This document shows, in pieces, positions 40,940 through 52,804 of a DNA stretch of 64,000 nt. The translations under genes and the position numbers were made by a program. Numbering within the stretch: position 1 is the stretch's first letter; every line of letters starts with the position of its first letter. The stretch is from the NCBI RefSeq assembly GCF_041296385.1, contig NW_027184083.1:3348001-3412000 (forward strand), in the 5' to 3' direction. The DNA is from Aphelocoma coerulescens (Eukaryota > Chordata > Aves > Passeriformes > Corvidae). Under the pieces are notes generated by a model. That model saw only the letters and a list, made by a program, of their open reading frames with translations, searched no databases and was not told where the DNA came from.

Positions 40940-43900
40940 ATGGGGAGCGCGCGCCCGCCCCGCGTTGGAGTGGTGAAGACAAAAAAGGGACGGGACGCGA
41001 GGGGGAGGGGAAACTTAGAGAGACCAAACTATCAGACACAACTTTAAAACCGGACTTGACTTCCTTTTCTGATGGTTCTTTCAGGTTGCAGCTGTTGACA
41101 CCGTTCCACCTAAAGACCAAAGAGTGGCATACCGCACCGGTAAGCGCTGGTGGTGAGCTGTGGGCAGAAGACCAAGGCCCTGACAGATATGTCATTGTCG
41201 GAAATGTTGCCTGCACACCACAAGAGATCGAAGTCGCTCCGGGACTAATGACATCCAGTCCCGAAGGACCTGTTCTCTTGCTGCACTGTGTCCACCCACC
41301 TCTTTTCCTGCCCAGAGGGCAGACAGTCGCCCAGGCTATCCCTGTAGAAAGGCCACACCCAACGGTGTGTGCCACACATGTCATAGGGACAGAGAAGCCT
41401 CGGGTAGGCTGCGAGATCAACAGAGGGGAGGAAGTCCTACACCTCAGAGGGCTTCTGGACACAGGGGCAGATGTGACGATCATTCCCACACGAGAATGGC
41501 CGGCACATTGGGAATTGCAGAACGTGGCTGGACACGTGCAAGGTGTTGGGGGCTTTCAATTGGCCAAACAGTCAAAGAGCATCGTGCAAATCAAGGGACT
41601 GAGCGGACAATTGGCAAACATACGTCCGTTCGTATTAGACTACAAGGAACCCCTCTTGGGGAGAGACCTCATGCAGCAGTGGGGAGTCACAATTGACCTA
41701 CCTGACCCCCCGAAAAATTTTTGGGCTGCGGCCACTGAAGAGCGCCCTACTCAAAAACTAAATTGGAAAACTGATCAGCCCATTTGGGTAGAGCAGTGGT
41801 CGCTCTATGGTGAGAAGTTGAAGGCGCTCGAGAAGCTCGTGGAGGAGCAACTTGAAAAGGGGAATATCGTGGAATCCAACAGCCCGTGGAATTCCCCTGT
41901 CTTTGTTATCAAAAAGCCTAACAAAGACAAATGGCGGCTCCTCCAGGACCTTCGTCAAATTAACAATGCTATTGAGGGCATGGGCTCTCTCCAACCAGGG
42001 ATGCCATCCCCAACGATGCTCCCTCAAAATTGGAATCTGGCAGTAATTGACATTAAAGACTGCTTTTTCCAAATTCCCCTGCACCCTGACGATGCCCCGC
42101 GTTTTGCCTTCTCGATTCCTGTTATCAATCGAGAAGCCCCAAGGAAAAGATACCATTGGAAGGTGTTGCCACAGGGTATGAAGAACAGCCAGACCATCTG
42201 CCAATGGTATGTCTCTTCCTTGCTTGCCCCAGTTCGCGCAGCAGCAAAAGAGGCCATCATCTTCCATTATATGGATGATGTCCTCGTGTGTGCCCTCGAC
42301 AATGACATGCTTGCCAGTGTGCTCGACCTGACAATCAATGCATTGGTTGCTGCAGGGTTCGAGCTCCAAGAGGAAAAGATTCAACGGATGCCACCTTGGA
42401 AGTACCTGGGCCTACAAATTACAAAGCGGACCATTGTGCCGCAAAAATTGGCTATCAATACCAACATCAAGACTCTGGCAGATGTCCACCAGCTGTGTGG
42501 GTCTTTAAATTGGGTGAGGCCGTGGCTGGGTCTGTCCACCGAAGACCTAGCCCCCCTTTTTGATTTACTAAAAGGGGGAGAGGAGCTTAGTTCTCCCCGG
42601 ACACTCACCCCAGAGGCGCAAACAGCTCTGGAGAAGGTGCAACATCTAATGTCCACCAGGCAGGCAAGCAGGTGTAGGCCTGACTTGCCATTCAAATTCA
42701 TCATCCTGGGTAATCTGCCACACTTGCACGGGGTTGTCTTCCAATGGGAAGACAACAAAAAGAAGAGCAAAAAGGACCAGGACCGGAGGGATCCCCTCTT
42801 AATTATAGAGTGGGTATTTCTCAGTCACCATCGGTCCAAGAGGATGACACAGCCACAAGAGCTGATGGCTGAACTGATCCGGAAGGCTAGGATCCGGATC
42901 AGAGAGTTATCAGGATGTGACTTCGACTGCATCCACGTGCCAATTAGGAAAAAAATGGGCCAAATTCCTAAGGCGATGTTGGAGAGTCTGCTTCAAGATT
43001 GTGAAGCATTGCAGTTTGCTCTGGAGGGCTACACAGGCCAAATTTCTTTGCATAGGCCAGCCCACAAAATATTCAATTCGGAAGTTCAATTCGAATTAAA
43101 TATAATAAGTGTTCGGAGCAAGGAACCTCTAAAGGCCTTGACAGTTTTTACTGACGCGTCCGGGGCGACTTGGAAAAACGCCCAAACTCAGCGGTGGGAG
43201 ACTGACATCAAAGAGGTAGAAGGATCGCCTCAGGTTGCTGAGTTGGACGCAGTCGTCAGGGCTTTCGAAAGGTTCCCCGAACCCCTAAATTTGGTAACAG
43301 ACTCTGCATATGTTGCAGGGGTAGTCTCCAGAGCCGAGCACGCCATTTTGCGTGAAGTCTCCAACATGGCCTTGTATGAGTTGCTCTCAAAGTTAATAAA
43401 TCTGGTCTCCCACCGAGAGCAACCATTTTACGTGTTGCACGTCAGGTCACACACGGACCTGCCCGGGTTCATCGCAGAAGGCAACAGGAGGGCAGATGCC
43501 CTCGCTGCGCCAGCTGCGATGGCCCCGACTCCAAACGTGTTTGAGCAGGCCAAAATCAGCCATCAGCTGTTCCATCAGAACACTCCTGCCCTAGTTCGTC
43601 GATTCAATCTAAAGCACGACCAGGCCAGGGCGATTGTGGCTGCATGTCCAGAATGCCACCAGCTAGCCCTTCCTGCCATTGGTACTGGCGCAAACCCCCG
43701 TGGACTTAACAGCTGCGAAGTGTGGCAGATGGACGTGACACATGTTGCTTCATTCGGCAGAATGAAGTACGTACATGTGTCGGTTGATACCTTCTCGGGA
43801 GCAGTTTTTGCCTCTGCCCACACAGGGGAAAAGGCTAGCGATGTCCAAAAGCACTTAGTGCAGGCAATCGCTACCCTGGGCATCCCCAAAGTCATCAAAA

Positions 43901-44394
43901 CGGACAATGGCCCAGCGTATACGTCCAAGGAGTTCAGGAGCTTCCTGCAGCGATGGGGAATAGAACACAAGACTGGCATCCCCTATTCCCCGACAGGTCA
44001 AGCCATTGTAGAGAGGGCCCACCAAAACATCAAAAGAATGCTCCAGCGCCAGTGCTCCCCCAAAAAGCTAGAGTCACCTGCTGTCAGGCTCTCAAAGGCA
44101 TTGTTCACCCTAAATTTCCTCGACTGTGCCTTTGAGAACCTGAACCCACCAATCGTGCGGCACTTTGGGCGGTCTCAGCAGTTGCAAATGAAAGAAAGGT
44201 CTCCGGTGATGGTTAAGGACCCGGAGACTAGGGAGATACAAGGGCCTTATGAACTAGTTACCTGGGGGAAAGGGTACGCATGTGTATCCACCCCCGAGGG
44301 CCCTAGGTGGATCCCATCAAAGTGGGTGAAACCGTGTATCTCCCAGACCGTCAGGAAGGGAGATCAAATACCCCCCAAGACCGGGGTAGGTTAG
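40936..44394 (+). CDS. pro-pol: U6 Pro-Pol polyprotein, uninterrupted; mosaic
   Basis: Slippery site at 40930-40936. The 5' part has GGFQLA as in U3 and U7-U9, but no 5-bp duplication. RT has Gln after LPQGMKNS and VCAL as in U1 and U2. From RNase H onward (GCCTTGTATG near 43370 and YVLHV near 43434) it matches U7 and U8. The switch lies between about 42297 and 43370. Catalytic motifs are complete. Confidence 0.94.
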   Translation: MNGERAPAPRWSGEDKKGTGREGEGKLRETKLSDTTLKPDLTSFSDGSFRLQLLTPFHLKTKEWHTAPVSAGGELWAEDQGPDRYVIVGNVACTPQEIEVAPGLMTSSPEGPVLLLHCVHPPLFLPRGQTVAQAIPVERPHPTVCATHVIGTEKPRVGCEINRGEEVLHLRGLLDTGADVTIIPTREWPAHWELQNVAGHVQGVGGFQLAKQSKSIVQIKGLSGQLANIRPFVLDYKEPLLGRDLMQQWGVTIDLPDPPKNFWAAATEERPTQKLNWKTDQPIWVEQWSLYGEKLKALEKLVEEQLEKGNIVESNSPWNSPVFVIKKPNKDKWRLLQDLRQINNAIEGMGSLQPGMPSPTMLPQNWNLAVIDIKDCFFQIPLHPDDAPRFAFSIPVINREAPRKRYHWKVLPQGMKNSQTICQWYVSSLLAPVRAAAKEAIIFHYMDDVLVCALDNDMLASVLDLTINALVAAGFELQEEKIQRMPPWKYLGLQITKRTIVPQKLAINTNIKTLADVHQLCGSLNWVRPWLGLSTEDLAPLFDLLKGGEELSSPRTLTPEAQTALEKVQHLMSTRQASRCRPDLPFKFIILGNLPHLHGVVFQWEDNKKKSKKDQDRRDPLLIIEWVFLSHHRSKRMTQPQELMAELIRKARIRIRELSGCDFDCIHVPIRKKMGQIPKAMLESLLQDCEALQFALEGYTGQISLHRPAHKIFNSEVQFELNIISVRSKEPLKALTVFTDASGATWKNAQTQRWETDIKEVEGSPQVAELDAVVRAFERFPEPLNLVTDSAYVAGVVSRAEHAILREVSNMALYELLSKLINLVSHREQPFYVLHVRSHTDLPGFIAEGNRRADALAAPAAMAPTPNVFEQAKISHQLFHQNTPALVRRFNLKHDQARAIVAACPECHQLALPAIGTGANPRGLNSCEVWQMDVTHVASFGRMKYVHVSVDTFSGAVFASAHTGEKASDVQKHLVQAIATLGIPKVIKTDNGPAYTSKEFRSFLQRWGIEHKTGIPYSPTGQAIVERAHQNIKRMLQRQCSPKKLESPAVRLSKALFTLNFLDCAFENLNPPIVRHFGRSQQLQMKERSPVMVKDPETREIQGPYELVTWGKGYACVSTPEGPRWIPSKWVKPCISQTVRKGDQIPPKTGVG

Positions 44395-44480
44395 TCGTGT
44401 GCCTCTCTGAGCCCCGAGCCCCAAGTTTATCCCAGTTGTTATCCCCAGTTTCAACCTCATTTTTCTAAGTTTTGTTTTAG

Positions 44481-44783
44481 TTTGGAGACATCGGAGATGG
44501 GTCCTGTGCCGTCAGCGGATGGGGATTATCCAGGTGGACTAGATCCATTCTCCGAACCGGACTGATCTTGTTTTTTATTCTCTTGGTTGTCATAATTATG
44601 TTCGGGCTGCTGAAAAAACTGCTAACCAACATGATTATGAGCTCATCCTCCCCTGCAGACATCAACCAAGCAGAGCTCCCCAAAGACTTTGAACTCGAGC
44701 CTATGGCCCAGGAGATGACATGGTTCGGGGACCTGTACCCGGACTCAGAGTACTGTCCCCAAGCCGAATTCATGTCATCTTAA
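44481..44783 (+). pseudogene. env: U6 env remnant (membrane anchor and tail)
   Basis: Met-type tail without solo LTR, the combination also seen in U7 and U8. Confidence 0.6.
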
Positions 44784-44802
44784 AAAACAAAAAAGGAGGA
44801 GA

Positions 44803-45418
44803 TGTGGGAGTGTGTTTGTTTAGTTCAGTCCAGGTCTCCCCTCTATGTTCCTTAAGTTTGGTGTACCCCAGTTGGCGCCCCCCGTATTTTATTAAAGTCA
44901 CCCTATATGACAGTTTTGTCTCCTCCCAGGACCCTGTCTGTCACTCTGGCACCCCTCCCAGGCTTCTGGAAAGTTCTAGCCAGGGGGCCAGGTGACTGGT
45001 CCTGGGAAAGAAGTCCCTCCCTTCCCCTGTTACAGTTGGTTCCCTTATGTGTCCCTCGTTGTGTTTGCCGCACCCTTCTCTTCCCTGGTTGGTTACTCTG
45101 TACTCCCCCGCCTTGTCTCCCCCCCCCCCCCCCCCTCCCCCATAAAATCCCCTGCACGAGACAGGCAGGTGCGCTGAGTTGGGCACCCCCTGGTGGTTGA
45201 GGTCCCCCCCGTTCGGAGGACCAATAAACTTTCTGGATTTAACCCAACTCTGAGCCTGCCTCCTTTCCTCCACCGTCTGCCTTTATTGCCGCGGTCCCTT
45301 GGAAGGACCCACGAGCCAGACCTCTGATCCCTCCGATATCAGAGGCTGGCCCCCGCAGCCTGCTGTGTCCCGAGCTGACCGGGCTGAGAGGGAACTGTTC
45401 CTAGGGGACACAAAGGCA
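44803..45418 (+). mobile_element. LTR7, shared by U6 and U7
   Basis: The C run is interrupted: C17 (45119-45135), T, C5. R begins with GAGACAGGCAGG in place of GAGATCGGCAGG. Both features define the L7-L9 subfamily. Confidence 0.9.
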
Positions 45419-45942
45419 GCTTGGCGCCCAAGCGTGGGGCTTCCCGTTCCATCGGACCCCACGGAAGGGGCGTCCTCGGCAAAGGCAGCTTGGCGCCCGG
45501 GCATGGGGCCCCGCTTCCATCGGACCCCACGGAAGGGACTGATTGTTTCGGCAAGTGCGTCATCGGGACGTCAAGCTACCCCAGCTGCAGCACGCTCCGT
45601 TTTAGTTAGCTGCGCTCCTGGGGGTGAGGACGGTAGCTTCGCCGTGCCTGCGAAGTCGTTCTCGGCGGAGGAACCGGCCGCCTGGAGCTAACCTGGACTC
45701 CAGTCAAGTAAGTATTTTTCCCCGGGGCGGGAAAAACTTGCCTCAAAGCCGGTAAAGGCTTTCGGAGGGACCAGTGTCCCCGGCTCTTGAAGAGCCGAAC
45801 GCAGGACGGTCCCCGGCTCTCGAAGAGCCGAACGTAGGCTGCGCAGCCCCGGAACAAGCGCGGTTAGCTTGTCTCCAGTTGGTTTTTGGGAAAACCGGCC
45901 TTCCAGGCTTGAAGTTTAGCTCCAGACGCTGTGCTGTTGGCT
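45419..45942 (+). other. U7 5' leader
   Basis: PBS at 45422-45440. The donor is weakened at the last exon base (CAA/GTAAGT, GT at 45708). The fifth hairpin keeps GGTTTT/AAAACC although the flank changes from CCGGTT to CCAGTT. Confidence 0.8.
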
Positions 45943-47797
45943 ATGGGCGCTAAACTCTCCACAGCACAGAAGGGGGCATTTCTCCAAGTTGCGGGACTCC
46001 TTGAGGGTGGGGGGATAAGTTTTTCAAAGGGATGTTTAAAACGGTTTATTCGGTGGCTGTTTCTGCACTTCCCTCAGTGCTCTCAGGATACGGTTTTGAC
46101 CGTTCCCTTTTGGAATGCCGCGGGAGAAAAACTGGCGCGATCTAATTCTGCCAAAGAGAAAGATTTCTCCTTTCTGTACTTGCAAATTAGATTGGCGTTA
46201 GCTAAAAAAAGGGAGAGGGAAGGACGAACAACCCCGAATTCCCCAGTTGTTACCCCTAACCCGTCTCCCGAACCCGTGTCCCCTCAAACGGGCATGCTGA
46301 GGAGAGCAACCCGCGATGCGCAGGGCTGCCACCGTCTCCCTGGCTCTCCTCGGGATCCCCGGAGTCCCCGCTCAGACAGTCCCGGCCAGACTGCCCGAGG
46401 CTTATCCGGTTCCCCGGCTTCCCCAGTTGTTAGACCCCGAGTTCGGTTTGGCTATCCAGAGAGTTTAGAAAATGCCCTCCCTGCCCGAGGAGGACAAGAT
46501 GGCGGGCGCCACGTGGCAGAAACCCCCTCTTGCTTTTCCCCGCGCTTTTCCACCCGAAATCCCTTTCTCCCGAGTCCCAACCCCTTTCTCCCCGACCCCT
46601 CCTACTCCCAAGCTGGTTCCACACCTCTTACCCCTCCTACCTGTCACCAGTGCGCGCCCCCGTGCTCCTCCCCCAGAAATCGCGGTTCCATGCCCGGCTG
46701 CCACCCACTTCCTGCTTCCGGTTCCCACGCCTGTCCTTCCGGTTCCCACGGTGTCTGGCCGGAAGGGGGGGGGGCCCGAGGACCGGAACCCGGAACTGGA
46801 TCCCATTCCCTCGGCCGCTCCGGTTTTTTATCAGAGGTCCCGGAGAGGAGGAACAACCCATGTCAGCTGGGAACCCCTCTCACACCAAACAATAAAGGAA
46901 CTCTGCAAGGCACAGAAGGAGTTTGGGAGAGAAAGCGAATATTTTCGTGGCCTCTTAAAGGCAAGTCTCTCCGGAGCAGTAATGACACCTTTCGATCTGC
47001 GTCAGCTTTTCTCATGCCTGCTTTCCTCGGCAGAGTTTCTGCTCTGGAAGGCAGCGTGGGAAAGGGAGCTCCGCAGACTCCTTCCAGCGCTCTTGCAAGG
47101 TTCTGATACGGCCGTTGATGCCGACAATAAGGAATTCACATTGGACCATCTAAGCGGCGAAGCAGATTGGGCTTTGGCGCCGAAGCAAGCTCAAGGCTTG
47201 CCTTTGGAGGTTCTGCAACAGGTCAAGGAAGCGGCCAGTAAGGCATTCCTTGGTCTGAGGCCTGATGTGCCCATAGAATCCTACTCGCAGGTCCAGCAGC
47301 AACCCACTGAGTCATTCCTAAAGTTTGTGGAGAGACTAACCCGAGCTGTAGAGTTGCAGGTCAAGCAGCCGGCGGCCAGGGAAGAGGTCATCGCAGAAAT
47401 GGCTATGGTGAATGCCAACCCTCAATGCAAGGCAGCCATCCTGAGCCTCCCCCTGGACCCCCCGCCAACCATACAGGATATGTTGGAAGTTTGTGCTGCG
47501 AAGGCACCACACCTGCAACCTACCAGCTCAGAGAGACAGCGGCCCAGAGGAACGGCCTCAGTGGGAACAGCAACGCATCGCCCTGCAGCGGACCAGAGGA
47601 GGACCACGGGCCTGAACACCAAACCACCTCCAACTGCAAACGGCCGAAAGCGAGCCCCGCCGGCCAGGAACACCTGCTTCCTATGTGACCGGCCTGGACA
47701 TTGGACAAGGGACTGCCCGCTCAAGTGGCAGTTCCAGCAATTTAAAAAGGAACATGAACCTGGGGGACAGGAGGGCCAACTGCAACAAAAAAACTGA
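45943..47797 (+). pseudogene. gag: U7 gag, frameshifted at a G10 run
   Basis: The amino terminus is MGAKLSTAQKGAF, with Lys-4 and Ala for the Ala-4 and Val of U1-U6. A basic residue after the myristoylation site fits matrix membrane binding. Ten Gs (46765-46774) send the matrix frame to a stop at 47106; capsid and nucleocapsid read to 47797. GLSGSP and CSSPRN in the linker are also specific to U7-U9. Confidence 0.85.
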
Positions 47798-48654
47798 ATG
47801 GGGAGCGCGCGCCCGCCCCGCGTTGGAGTGGTGAAGACAAAAAAGGGACGGGACGCGAGGGGGAGGGGAAACTTAGAGAGACCAAACTATCAGACACGAC
47901 TTTAAAACCGGACTTGACTTCCTTTTCTGATGGTTCTTTCAGGTTGCAGCTGTTGACACCGTTCCACCTAAAGACCAAAGAGTGGCATACCGCACCGGTA
48001 AGCGCTGGTGGTGAGCTGTGGGCAGAAGACCAAGGCCCTGACAGATATGTCACTGTTGGAAATGTTACCTGCACACCACAAGAGATCGAAGTCGCTCCGG
48101 GACTAATGACATCCAGTCCCGAAGGACCTGTTCTCTTGCTGCGCTGTGTCCACCCACCTCTTTTCCTGCCCAGAGGGCAGACAGTCGCCCAGGCTATCCC
48201 TGTAGAAAGGCCACACCCAACGGTGTGTGCCACACATGTCATAGGGACAGAGAAGCCTCGGGTAGGCTGCGAGATCAACAGAGGGGAGGAAGTCCTACAC
48301 CTCAGAGGGCTTCTGGACACAGGGGCAGATGTGACGATCATTCCCACACGAGAATGGCCGGCACATTGGGAATTGCAGAACGTGGCTGGACACGTGCAAG
48401 GTGTTGGGGGCTTTCAATTGGCCAAACAGTCAAAGAGCATCGTGCAAATCAAGGGACTGAGCGGACAATTGGCAAACATACGTCCGTTCGTATTAGACTA
48501 CAAGGAACCCCTCTTGGGGAGAGACCTCATGCAGCAGTGGGGAGTCACAATTGACCTACCTGACCCCCCGAAAAATTTTTGGGTTGCGGCCACTGAAGAG
48601 CGCCCTACTCAAAAACTAAATTGGAAAACTGATCAGCCCAGCCCATTTGGGTAG
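47794..48654 (+). pseudogene. pro: U7 pro (protease), separated from pol by a 5-bp duplication
   Basis: Protease is complete with DTGA and GRDL. The AGCCC duplication (about 48634-48643) shifts the frame and the reading ends at TAG after QPSPFG. Val/Thr/Arg changes in the dUTPase-like part (RYVTVGNVTC, LLLRCVH) mark U7-U9. Confidence 0.9.
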
Positions 48655-51257
48655 AGCAGTGGTCGCTCTATGGTGAGAAGTTGAAGGCGCTCGAGAAGCT
48701 CGTGGAGGAGCAACTTGAAAAGGGGAATATCGTGGAATCCAACAGCCCGTGGAATTCCCCTGTCTTTGTTATCAAAAAGCCTAACAAAGACAAATGGCGG
48801 CTCCTCCAGGACCTTCGTCAAATTAACAATGCTATTGAGGACATGGGCTCTCTCCAACCAGGGATGCCATCCCCAACGATGCTCCCTCAAAATTGGAATC
48901 TGGCAGTAATTGACATTAAAGACTGCTTTTTCCAAATTCCCCTGCACCCTGACGATGCCCCGCGTTTTGCCTTCTCGATTCCTGTTATCAATCGAGAAGC
49001 CCCAAGGAAAAGATACCATTGGAAGGTGTTGCCACAGGGTATGAAGAACAGCCCGACCATCTGCCAATGGTATGTCTCTTCCTTGCTTGCCCCAGTTCGC
49101 GCAGCAGCAAAAGAGGCCATCATCTTCCATTATATGGATGATGTCCTCGTGTGTGCCCCCGACAATGACATGCTTGCCAGTGTGCTCGACCTGACAATCA
49201 ATGCATTGGTTGCTGCAGGGTTCGAGCTCCAAGAGGAAAAGATTCAACGGATGCCACCTTGGAAGTACCTGGGCCTACAAATTACAAAGCGGACCATTGT
49301 GCCGCAAAAATTGGCTATCAATACCAACATCAAGACTCTGGCAGATGTCCACCAGCTGTGTGGGTCTTTAAATTGGGTGAGGCCGTGGCTGGGTCTGTCC
49401 ACCGAAGACCTAGCCCCCCTTTTTGATTTACTAAAAGGGGGAGAGGAGCTTAGTTCTCCCCGGACACTCACCCCAGAGGCGCAAACAGCTCTGGAGAAGG
49501 TGCAACATCTAATGTCCACCAGGCAGGCAAGCAGGTGTAGGCCTGACTTGCCATTCAAATTCATCATCCTGGGTAATCTGCCACACTTGCACGGGGTTGT
49601 CTTCCAATGGGAAGACAACAAAAAGAAGAGCAAAAAGGACCAGGACCGGAGGGATCCCCTCTTAATTATAGAGTGGGTATTTCTCAGTCACCATCGGTCC
49701 AAGAGGATGACACAGCCACAAGAGCTGATGGCTGAACTGATCCGGAAGGCTAGGATCCGGATCAGAGAGTTATCAGGATGTGACTTCGACTGCATCCACG
49801 TGCCAATTAGGAAAAAAATGGGCCAAATTCCTAAGGCGATGTTGGAGAGTCTGCTTCAAGATTGTGAAGCATTGCAGTTTGCTCTGGAGGGCTACACAGG
49901 CCAAATTTCTTTGCATAGGCCAGCCCACAAAATATTCAATTCGGAAGTTCAATTCGAATTAAATATAATAAGTGTTCGGAGCAAGGAACCTCTAAAGGCC
50001 TTGACAGTTTTTACTGACGCGTCCGGGGCGACTTGGAAAAACGCCCAAACTCAGCGGTGGGAGACTGACATCAAAGAGGTAGAAGGATCGCCTCAGGTTG
50101 CTGAGTTGGACGCAGTCGTCAGGGCTTTCGAAAGGTTCCCCGAACCCCTAAATTTGGTAACAGACTCTGCATATGTTGCAGGGGTAGTCTCCAGAGCCGA
50201 GCACGCCATTTTGCGTGAAGTCTCCAACATGGCCTTGTATGAGTTGCTCTCAAAGTTAATAAATCTGGTCTCCCACCGAGAGCAACCATTTTACGTGTTG
50301 CACGTCAGGTCACACATGGACCTGCCCGGGTTCATCGCAGAAGGCAACAGGAGGGCAGATGCCCTCGCTGCGCCAGCTGCGATGGCCCCGACTCCAAACG
50401 TGTTTGAGCAGGCCAAAATCAGCCATCAGCTGTTCCATCAGAACACTCCTGCCCTAGTTCGTCGATTCAATCTAAAGCACGACCAGGCCAGGGCGATTGT
50501 GGCTGCATGTCCAGAATGCCACCAGCTAGCCCTTCCTGCCATTGGTACTGGCGCAAACCCCCGTGGACTTAACAGCTGCGAAGTGTGGCAGATGGACGTG
50601 ACACATGTTGCTTCATTCGGCAGAATGAAGTACGTACATGTGTCGGTTGATACCTTCTCGGGAGCAGTTTTTGCCTCTGCCCACACAGGGGAAAAGGCTA
50701 GCGATGTCCAAAAGCACTTAGTGCAGGCAATCGCTACCCTGGGCATCCCCAAAGTCATCAAAACGGACAATGGCCCAGCGTATACGTCCAAGGAGTTCAG
50801 GAGCTTCCTGCAGCGATGGGGAATAGAACACAAGACTGGCATCCCCTATTCCCCGACAGGTCAAGCCATTGTAGAGAGGGCCCACCAAAACATCAAAAGA
50901 ATGCTCCAGCGCCAGTGCTCCCCCAAAAAGCTAGAGTCACCTGCTGTCAGGCTCTCAAAGGCATTGTTCACCCTAAATTTCCTCGACTGTGCCTTTGAGA
51001 ACCTGAACCCACCAATCGTGCGGCACTTTGGGCGGTCTCAGCAGTTGCAAATGAAAGAAAGGTCTCCGGTGATGGTTAAGGACCCGGAGACTAGGGAGAT
51101 ACAAGGGCCTTATGAACTAGTTACCTGGGGGAAAGGGTACGCATGTGTATCCACCCCCGAGGGCCCTAGGTGGATCCCATCAAAGTGGGTGAAACCGTGT
51201 ATCTCCCAGACCGTCAGGAAGGGAGATCAAATACCCCCCAAGACCGGGGTAGGTTAG
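48633..51257 (+). pseudogene. pol: U7 pol (RT, RNase H, integrase), out of frame with pro
   Basis: 874 codons open in the -1 frame relative to pro. It has consensus Pro after LPQGMKNS, YMDD intact and EDMG where the other groups have EGMG. A private Thr-to-Met change (SHMDLPG, near 50316) lies in the RNase H loop next to its last catalytic region. Confidence 0.88.
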
Positions 51258-51343
51258 TCGTGTGCCTCTCTGAGCCCCGAGCCCCAAGTTTATCCCAGTT
51301 GTTATCCCCAGTTTCAACCTCATTTTTCTAAGTTTTGTTTTAG

Positions 51344-51646
51344 TTTGGAGACATCGGAGATGGGTCCTGTGCCGTCAGCGGATGGGGATTATCCAGGTGG
51401 ACTAGATCCATTCTCCGAACCGGACTGATCTTGTTTTTTATTCTCTTGGTTGTCATAATTATGTTCGGGCTGCTGAAAAAACTGCTAACCAACATGATTA
51501 TGAGCTCATCCTCCCCTGCAGACATCAACCAAGCAGAGCTCCCCAAAGACTTTGAACTCGAGCCTATGGCCCAGGAGATGACATGGTTCGGGGACCTGTA
51601 CCCGGACTCAGAGTACTGTCCCCAAGCCGAATTCATGTCATCTTAA
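51344..51646 (+). pseudogene. env: U7 env remnant (membrane anchor and tail)
   Basis: Met-type tail, no solo LTR, polypurine tract directly before LTR8. Confidence 0.6.
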
Positions 51647-51665
51647 AAAACAAAAAAGGAGGAGA

Positions 51666-52280
51666 TGTGGGAGTGTGTTTGTTTAGTTCAGTCCAGGTCT
51701 CCCCTCTATGTTCCTTAAGTTTGGTGTACCCCAGTTGGCGCCCCCCGTATTTTATTAAAGTCACCCTATATGACAGTTTTGTCTCCTCCCAGGACCCTGT
51801 CTGTCACTCTGGCACCCCTCCCAGGCTTCTGGAAAGTTCTAGCCAGGGGGCCAGGTGACTGGTCCTGGGAAAGAAGTCCCTCCCTTCCCCTGTTACAGTT
51901 GGTTCCCTTATGTGTCCCTCGTTGTGTTTGCCGCACCCTTCTCTTCCCTGGTTGGTTACTCTGTACTCCCCCGCCTTGTCTCCCCCCCCCCCCCCCCTCC
52001 CCCATAAAATCCCCTGCACGAGACAGGCAGGTGCGCTGAGTTGGGCACCCCCTGGTGGTTGAGGTCCCCCCCGTTCGGAGGACCAATAAACTTTCTGGAT
52101 TTAACCCAACTCTGAGCCTGCCTCCTTTCCTCCACCGTCTGCCTTTATTGCCGCGGTCCCTTGGAAGGACCCACGAGCCAGACCTCTGATCCCTCCGATA
52201 TCAGAGGCTGGCCCCCGCAGCCTGCTGTGTCCCGAGCTGACCGGGCTGAGAGGGAACTGTTCCTAGGGGACACAAAGGCA
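51666..52280 (+). mobile_element. LTR8, shared by U7 and U8
   Basis: C16 (51982-51997), T, C5. Otherwise indistinguishable by eye from LTR7 and LTR9. Confidence 0.9.
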
Positions 52281-52804
52281 GCTTGGCGCCCAAGCGTGGG
52301 GCTTCCCGTTCCATCGGACCCCACGGAAGGGGCGTCCTCGGCAAAGGCAGCTTGGCGCCCGGGCATGGGGCCCCGCTTCCATCGGACCCCACGGAAGGGA
52401 CTGATTGTTTCGGCAAGTGCGTCATCGGGACGTCAAGCTACCCCAGCTGCAGCACGCTCCGTTTTAGTTAGCTGCGCTCCTGGGGGTGAGGACGGTAGCT
52501 TCGCCGTGCCTGCGAAGTCGTTCTCGGCGGAGGAACCGGCCGCCTGGAGCTAACCTGGACTCCAGTCAAGTAAGTATTTTTCCCCGGGGCGGGAAAAACT
52601 TGCCTCAAAGCCGGTAAAGGCTTTCGGAGGGACCAGTGTCCCCGGCTCTTGAAGAGCCGAACGCAGGACGGTCCCCGGCTCTCGAAGAGCCGAACGTAGG
52701 CTGCGCAGCCCCGGAACAAGCGCGGTTAGCTTGTCTCCAGTTGGTTTTTGGGAAAACCGGCCTTCCAGGCTTGAAGTTTAGCTCCAGACGCTGTGCTGTT
52801 GGCT
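52281..52804 (+). other. U8 5' leader
   Basis: PBS at 52284-52302, weakened donor with GT at 52570, same hairpin variants as U7. Confidence 0.8.

Noticed and set aside
48573..48579. A AAT TTT as a second frameshift site between pro and pol in split units
   Set aside because: It fits the heptamer pattern, but the -1 frame meets a TGA within six codons, long before the pol frame opens at 48633.
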